DNA from: Clostridia bacterium
Lineage (GTDB): Bacteria; Bacillota; Clostridia; Oscillospirales; Acutalibacteraceae
Length of the DNA: 64,000 bases
Direction of reading: 5' to 3'
Assembly (NCBI GenBank): GCA_017416765.1
Contig: JAFQBE010000008.1
Location: forward strand, 33,001 to 97,000
Position numbers and translations under genes: made by a program. Positions 60,648 through 64,000 of the stretch are shown here, piece after piece. The stretch's first letter is position 1, and each line of letters opens with the position of its first letter. The notes beneath the pieces are model-generated. The model worked only from the letters and a program-made list of their open reading frames with translations, had not been told where the DNA came from and searched no databases.

Positions 60648-61985
60648 ATGAGGAAAACACTCAAATCAATATCATTTATTCTTGTCCTTACTCTTATTAT
60701 GAGTATTACGGCTTTCGCTGAGCCGGGCTTTGCATACAAGGACGAAGTGCTTACTGAGTTTTCAGCGAGATGGTCACTAATACAGGCTGATGATACTGTG
60801 ATATCAGTTACACCGGGTTCCACAGTCGGAGAACTTCGTTTTGCGTGGCTGTCAAGTGCTGCAGACAGCAATCCACATTTCATGGTTTCAGAAAACAGCG
60901 ATATGTCTGACGCTAAAGAGTATGATGTTGTTACTTCTGATGCTATCAAAAGCCTAAAGTCAAACAAGGTTACCGTAGCAGAACTTGAACAAGGCAAAAC
61001 CTATTACTATTCATACACAGAAAACGGTATTTGGAGCGAATCAGAACCGTTTACGGTTCAGCCATCAGATGAATTCACCGTTCTCTATGTTTCCGATGCA
61101 CAAATCGGACGTTCAGGCGATGAAACACTTGATGAAATACTTATCCGTGACACCTGCGGCTGGAATTATACGGTTGAAAAAATGCTAATTGCCTACCCGA
61201 ATGCCGCTTTTGCAATTTCAGGAGGCGACCAGTTTCAATCGCCCGACAGCCTTGTTCAGATGAAGGCTTACCTTTCTCCCGAAGCCTTACGCTCACTGCC
61301 TGTTGCCAACACCATCGGCAACCACGATGATGATTCTTCGCTCTACGGCGATATTTTCAACAACCCGAACGAAGTTGACGAGCTTATGCCCAGCGAAGCT
61401 GGAACGGGATATTATTACACTTACGATGATGTACTTTTTATTACAATTAACTCAAACAACAGCTTTATGCTTGATACTGCAAAAATTTTGCGTGAAGCAA
61501 CCAAGGCTCATCCCGACACTAAGTGGCGAGTTGTTACAATGCACCACAATCCTTATTCAGCTTCATTAAGCGATGATGATTTTTCAGAAGAAAGGCTTTT
61601 CTTTTCATCGCTCTATGATTTATACGATATTGACCTTTGTTTGAGCGGTCACGACCACTTTTACTCACGCACAGACACCATGTATGCAGGCGAAGCTACA
61701 GACGGCGAAGGTACGGTATATGTTCAATCTTCTTCAGCTTCCGGCAGCAACTATGACCCACTTCCTGAATCAACCGCTTCGTTTACAGTTTCTGCCTTTG
61801 ATGTGCGTGTTCCCACCTACACAGCATTTACATTTACTGATGATGTTATTGTCGGCACAACTTATCGCACAGATACCGATATAGTAATTGATTCTTTTGA
61901 AATAACCGACAACACAACTAATACTGATATTAATTTTTTTACTGCAATATTTTTCTTCTTCAAAACTCTTTTTTCTATGATATAA
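60648..61985 (+). CDS. Secreted metallophosphoesterase with N-terminal fibronectin-like domain
   Basis: 445 residues, Sec signal peptide ending near TAFAEP. A purple-acid-phosphatase-like N-terminal beta domain (about 30-140) precedes a calcineurin-like phosphoesterase domain (about 145-400). All metal-binding motifs are visible: VSDAQIG (Asp, with Gln in place of His, which is a common variant), SGGDQ, GNHDDD, VTMHHN and LSGHDHFYSR. The last 20 residues are strongly hydrophobic and aromatic (NFFTAIFFFFKTLFSMI), a possible membrane tail. TTGGAGG precedes the ATG. It probably takes phosphate from organic phosphates outside the cell. Confidence 0.9.
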   Translation: MRKTLKSISFILVLTLIMSITAFAEPGFAYKDEVLTEFSARWSLIQADDTVISVTPGSTVGELRFAWLSSAADSNPHFMVSENSDMSDAKEYDVVTSDAIKSLKSNKVTVAELEQGKTYYYSYTENGIWSESEPFTVQPSDEFTVLYVSDAQIGRSGDETLDEILIRDTCGWNYTVEKMLIAYPNAAFAISGGDQFQSPDSLVQMKAYLSPEALRSLPVANTIGNHDDDSSLYGDIFNNPNEVDELMPSEAGTGYYYTYDDVLFITINSNNSFMLDTAKILREATKAHPDTKWRVVTMHHNPYSASLSDDDFSEERLFFSSLYDLYDIDLCLSGHDHFYSRTDTMYAGEATDGEGTVYVQSSSASGSNYDPLPESTASFTVSAFDVRVPTYTAFTFTDDVIVGTTYRTDTDIVIDSFEITDNTTNTDINFFTAIFFFFKTLFSMI

Positions 61986-62057
61986 AAAGCAGCAATTCAA
62001 GTCAATTGAAAGTTTTGCCGAAGCAATACTCCGATTTATTGACAAATATAATTAACC

Positions 62058-62087
62058 AAAAAGAGCCCTATTTTCAGGGCTCTTTTT
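62058..62087. terminator. Bidirectional terminator
   Basis: AAAAAGAGCCCT (62058-62069) pairs perfectly with AGGGCTCTTTTT (62076-62087). It lies between the convergent metallophosphoesterase and beta-helix genes. Confidence 0.92.
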
Positions 62088-62153
62088 CAGTCAAATCAAG
62101 TAATTCTGCACGCATTTCTCATTAATAAGATTGCAGAGACAACTCCATACGCT

Positions 62154-63719
62154 TCAATCAAAAATATCAATAATTAATTTGCGTATTTCTTCAATTGCTA
62201 TATTAATTACTTGGCGGATAAATCTTACCACTTTTTCAAAGAAGCTTTCTGTTTCAAGCTCGGCATTTTCTCCGTCAGAGGAATAGCAGCCGATATTGTT
62301 GCTTGTTATTTCGTTGCCGTAGAAATCAGTCATGCAGCCGTCCTCAACCTTAAAGCCCGCACCAATTAGCGGTGAACCCTCTGCAAGCTGATATGCCTTT
62401 ATCGGGTCATCACCTCCCACAAAGCCGGGAAGAGTATTCAAAGCGTCCTTATCAAACGCGGGATTGAAGGTGTTATAGTAACAGTTGTTAGCAAACACGT
62501 TATTCCAATCCTTCATTTCACTGTTTATATGATAAAACTTATGTCCATCCTTAAAAACTATAATATTGTTTGCAAACAATGAATCATAAATCTGAGTCAT
62601 CTGAAATTCGGGTGAATTGATGATTGTATTGTTATAAAAGCTGAAATTCCATTCGCCATCGGATACGCCGATTTTATTTCTGCCCTGATTATCATTAACG
62701 GACAGACAGTACCTTACCGTATTACCCCTGTTGCCACCTTTCGCCGGATTGTTGCACATAAAGCGCATATTGTCATGCGAATAAATGTATTCATATGTAC
62801 AGTTATATGAGCCGTGGTCAAAATCCACCGTCATTCCGTCACCGTAGTTTTTCTGACCCGCTATTTCGCAATAGCTGAAAGTGCAGTTTGAGGAATAATG
62901 AGTCCACATTGCGGCGGTAAAATATAAGATTTCTCCGTTTTCATCAAGACCTACTCCCTGACAGCAGTTTATGGCACGGCAATGTGTTACCAAAGCACCG
63001 TCGCAGCCTTCAAGAACAACCGCTTCACCATCCATGTTATAAAACTCACAGTTCTTTACAAGAGCATTTTTATTTAAATCCTGAGATCCTGTAAAGAATA
63101 TGCCGTTGCCTACATCGTATATTTTACAGTTCACAGCCTGAAAATCATTGACGGGATAAGGTGAGCCTCCGTAACGCTTGATAACAATTGCTGCTCTGCC
63201 CGAAATCGGGCCTTCAGTATAATTATCGCGTGAGGTAACCGTGTAATTCTGCATATCGTGAAACTCGCAGTTCTCAATTTTTACGCCCTTTGATTCCTTC
63301 GTAACTCCGTCAACCCAGATACCGCCGCCGTTGTGTGCTGTGATTTCGAAACCGGAAACAGTTACATATGAACAATCAAAGAGCTTCATAACAGCATCTC
63401 TTGCATCGGTGTTGAGATGCGGCTTTTCACCCTCACCGTAAGATGAAATAACAATAGGATTATCTTGAGTTCCTGAACAGGTAAGCGTAATAGCACAGTT
63501 ATAGTCGCCACCTGATCTGAACAGAACCTTATCACCTGCTTCAAGCTTTAAAGAAGCAATTTTATCAACTGTTTTCCATGCAGAAGCTTCTGATAACCCT
63601 GTGTTTTCATCATCACCCGATACACTGTCAATATAGTAAGTCGTTCCCGAAGCAAACACAAGCGGTGTTACACAAAAAACTATCAATACGGAAAGAAGTA
63701 AGGATAAAAATTTTTTCAT
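62154..63719 (-). CDS. Secreted right-handed beta-helix protein (polysaccharide lyase/hydrolase-like)
   Basis: 521 residues from the ATG at 63719 (GGAGG seven bases upstream); a longer frame is less likely. Sec signal peptide to about LVFAS. Then YYIDSVSGDDENTGLSEASA and WKTVDKIASLKLEAGDKVLF, the usual opening of PL9/PL1-like and DUF1565 beta-helix proteins, followed by many rungs such as VSGFEITAHNGGGIWV and VKNCEFYNMDGEAVVLEGCD. No catalytic Lys/Asp set can be assigned with certainty. The last 27 residues (VVRFIRQVINIAIEEIRKLI) form an amphipathic helix, a possible surface-retention tail. Monocistronic. Confidence 0.78.
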   Translation of the reverse strand: MKKFLSLLLSVLIVFCVTPLVFASGTTYYIDSVSGDDENTGLSEASAWKTVDKIASLKLEAGDKVLFRSGGDYNCAITLTCSGTQDNPIVISSYGEGEKPHLNTDARDAVMKLFDCSYVTVSGFEITAHNGGGIWVDGVTKESKGVKIENCEFHDMQNYTVTSRDNYTEGPISGRAAIVIKRYGGSPYPVNDFQAVNCKIYDVGNGIFFTGSQDLNKNALVKNCEFYNMDGEAVVLEGCDGALVTHCRAINCCQGVGLDENGEILYFTAAMWTHYSSNCTFSYCEIAGQKNYGDGMTVDFDHGSYNCTYEYIYSHDNMRFMCNNPAKGGNRGNTVRYCLSVNDNQGRNKIGVSDGEWNFSFYNNTIINSPEFQMTQIYDSLFANNIIVFKDGHKFYHINSEMKDWNNVFANNCYYNTFNPAFDKDALNTLPGFVGGDDPIKAYQLAEGSPLIGAGFKVEDGCMTDFYGNEITSNNIGCYSSDGENAELETESFFEKVVRFIRQVINIAIEEIRKLIIDIFD

Positions 63720-63755
63720 AGAGTACCTCCGTAAATACACCTTTAAGTTTTATTA

Positions 63756-63784
63756 ATTATATCACACACCTTAACACAAGTAAA
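63756..63784 (-). promoter_or_regulatory. Promoter of the secreted beta-helix gene, shared sequence type
   Basis: On the minus strand, TTTACT (63779-63784) and TATAAT (63756-63761) are 17 bases apart with spacer TGTGTTAAGGTGTGTGA, very similar to the promoter at 60450-60478. Confidence 0.72.
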
Positions 63785-63861
63785 TATTATTCTCACTCAT
63801 CAGCTAACTTCTTTTACATATTCACTGTTCAAACTAAAAACAATACCCAACCTGAGTTTAC

Positions 63862-64000
63862 TGAACTGCTCCAAATTGTGCGGACAGTACAAAAAGCCCC
63901 CTAAGGCAGAAATATTTAATTAAGCGGTAAACTGACTTCGTTTTTCAAGCGGGGTCAGTTTTGTTTTAAGTTGAATTCGTTGATTGTTGTAGAAATAGAT
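63862..64000 (-). mobile_element. Edge of an IS3-family insertion sequence
   Basis: The 3' end of a transposase gene enters from the right edge, and after its stop there is a non-coding stretch ending in a likely terminal inverted repeat that starts TGAACTGCTCCAAATTG at 63862 on the plus strand. The other end lies outside the window, so the exact boundary is inferred. Confidence 0.65.
63920..64000 (-). CDS. IS3-family transposase OrfB, C-terminal fragment
   Basis: The last 26 codons are visible: IYFYNNQRIQLKTKLTPLEK then RSQFTA and a stop at 63920-63922. The YFYNNQRIQLKTKLTP pattern is the common C-terminus of IS150-subgroup integrase-type (DDE) transposases. The rest of the gene lies beyond the window. 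Confidence 0.85.
   Translation of the reverse strand: MYFYNNQRIQLKTKLTPLEKRSQFTA

Noticed and set aside
60648-61985. Loss of a catalytic residue in the phosphoesterase (Gln for His in SDAQIG)
   Set aside because: Asp-x-Gln variants at this position are common in active calcineurin-like enzymes, and all the other metal ligands are present.
1-64000. tRNA or rRNA genes
   Set aside because: I saw no cloverleaf with a GTTCGAATC-like arm and CCA-side pairing, and no rRNA-like conserved segments; a tRNAscan-SE and Infernal run would settle it.

Overview
The window looks like a chromosomal segment of an anaerobic, low-GC, Gram-positive-type bacterium, most likely a plant-glycan-using gut clostridium. 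The evidence is purine-rich GGAGG ribosome binding sites, lipoprotein and Sec signal peptides without outer-membrane components, a V-type rather than F-type ATPase, clostridial-style flavoenzymes and NiaR-type NAD regulation. This placement is inferred from gene content; no 16S or other marker gene is present.

Layout. 1-467: 5' part of a TIM-barrel glycoside hydrolase running off the left edge. 534-4046: TAXI-type TRAP transporter operon. 4262-7578: tandem flavodoxin-like oxidoreductase plus a predicted glycosidase. 7636-9180: GDSL hydrolase and GH16 enzyme. 9319-11304: heparinase II/III-like lyase. 11351-18255: a tight five-gene operon (Old Yellow Enzyme, SDR, FAD fumarate-reductase-like flavoprotein, GH3 beta-glucosidase, esterase). 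18457-22319: OmpR-type two-component system with PepSY proteins and a nitroreductase. 22531-23526: D-2-hydroxyacid dehydrogenase. 23593-30821: seven-gene V-ATPase operon of the chlamydial/bacteroidal gene order. 31117-35790: GlpA/GlpB-like flavoproteins, DUF1667 protein and a GH28-like beta-helix enzyme. 35860-38970: thiamine-precursor ABC transporter behind two tandem TPP riboswitches. 39054-43374: MFS transporter, GH106-like rhamnosidase and DUF1349 protein. 43585-45578: Gfo/Idh/MocA oxidoreductase and HAD phosphatase. 45692-49235: nadA-nadB-nadC-niaR. 49473-56606: two-component system, FtsX-type ABC transporter and a membrane-anchored CARDB-like protein, interspersed with three repeat elements. 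56734-60395: FAD oxidoreductase, a fused pair of broken genes, a beta-helix protein and a second decayed gene. 60648-63719: secreted metallophosphoesterase and secreted beta-helix protein. 63862-64000: edge of an IS3-family element.

How the parts fit. Much of the window serves breakdown and uptake of plant polysaccharides and glycosides (GH16, GH3, GH28-like, GH106-like, three parallel beta-helix proteins, a lyase, two esterase-like hydrolases). The five-gene redox/deglycosylation operon is the most interesting candidate system: its three oxidoreductase families are the same three that act in series in isoflavone-to-equol reduction, here joined to a beta-glucosidase and an esterase. Energy metabolism rests on a V-ATPase whose proteolipid keeps all the Na+-ligand positions known from Enterococcus hirae NtpK. 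Cofactor supply (thiamine precursor, NAD) is controlled by recognisable riboswitches and a likely NiaR operator. The right-hand third shows genome decay: two deletion scars, an IS edge and repeat elements.
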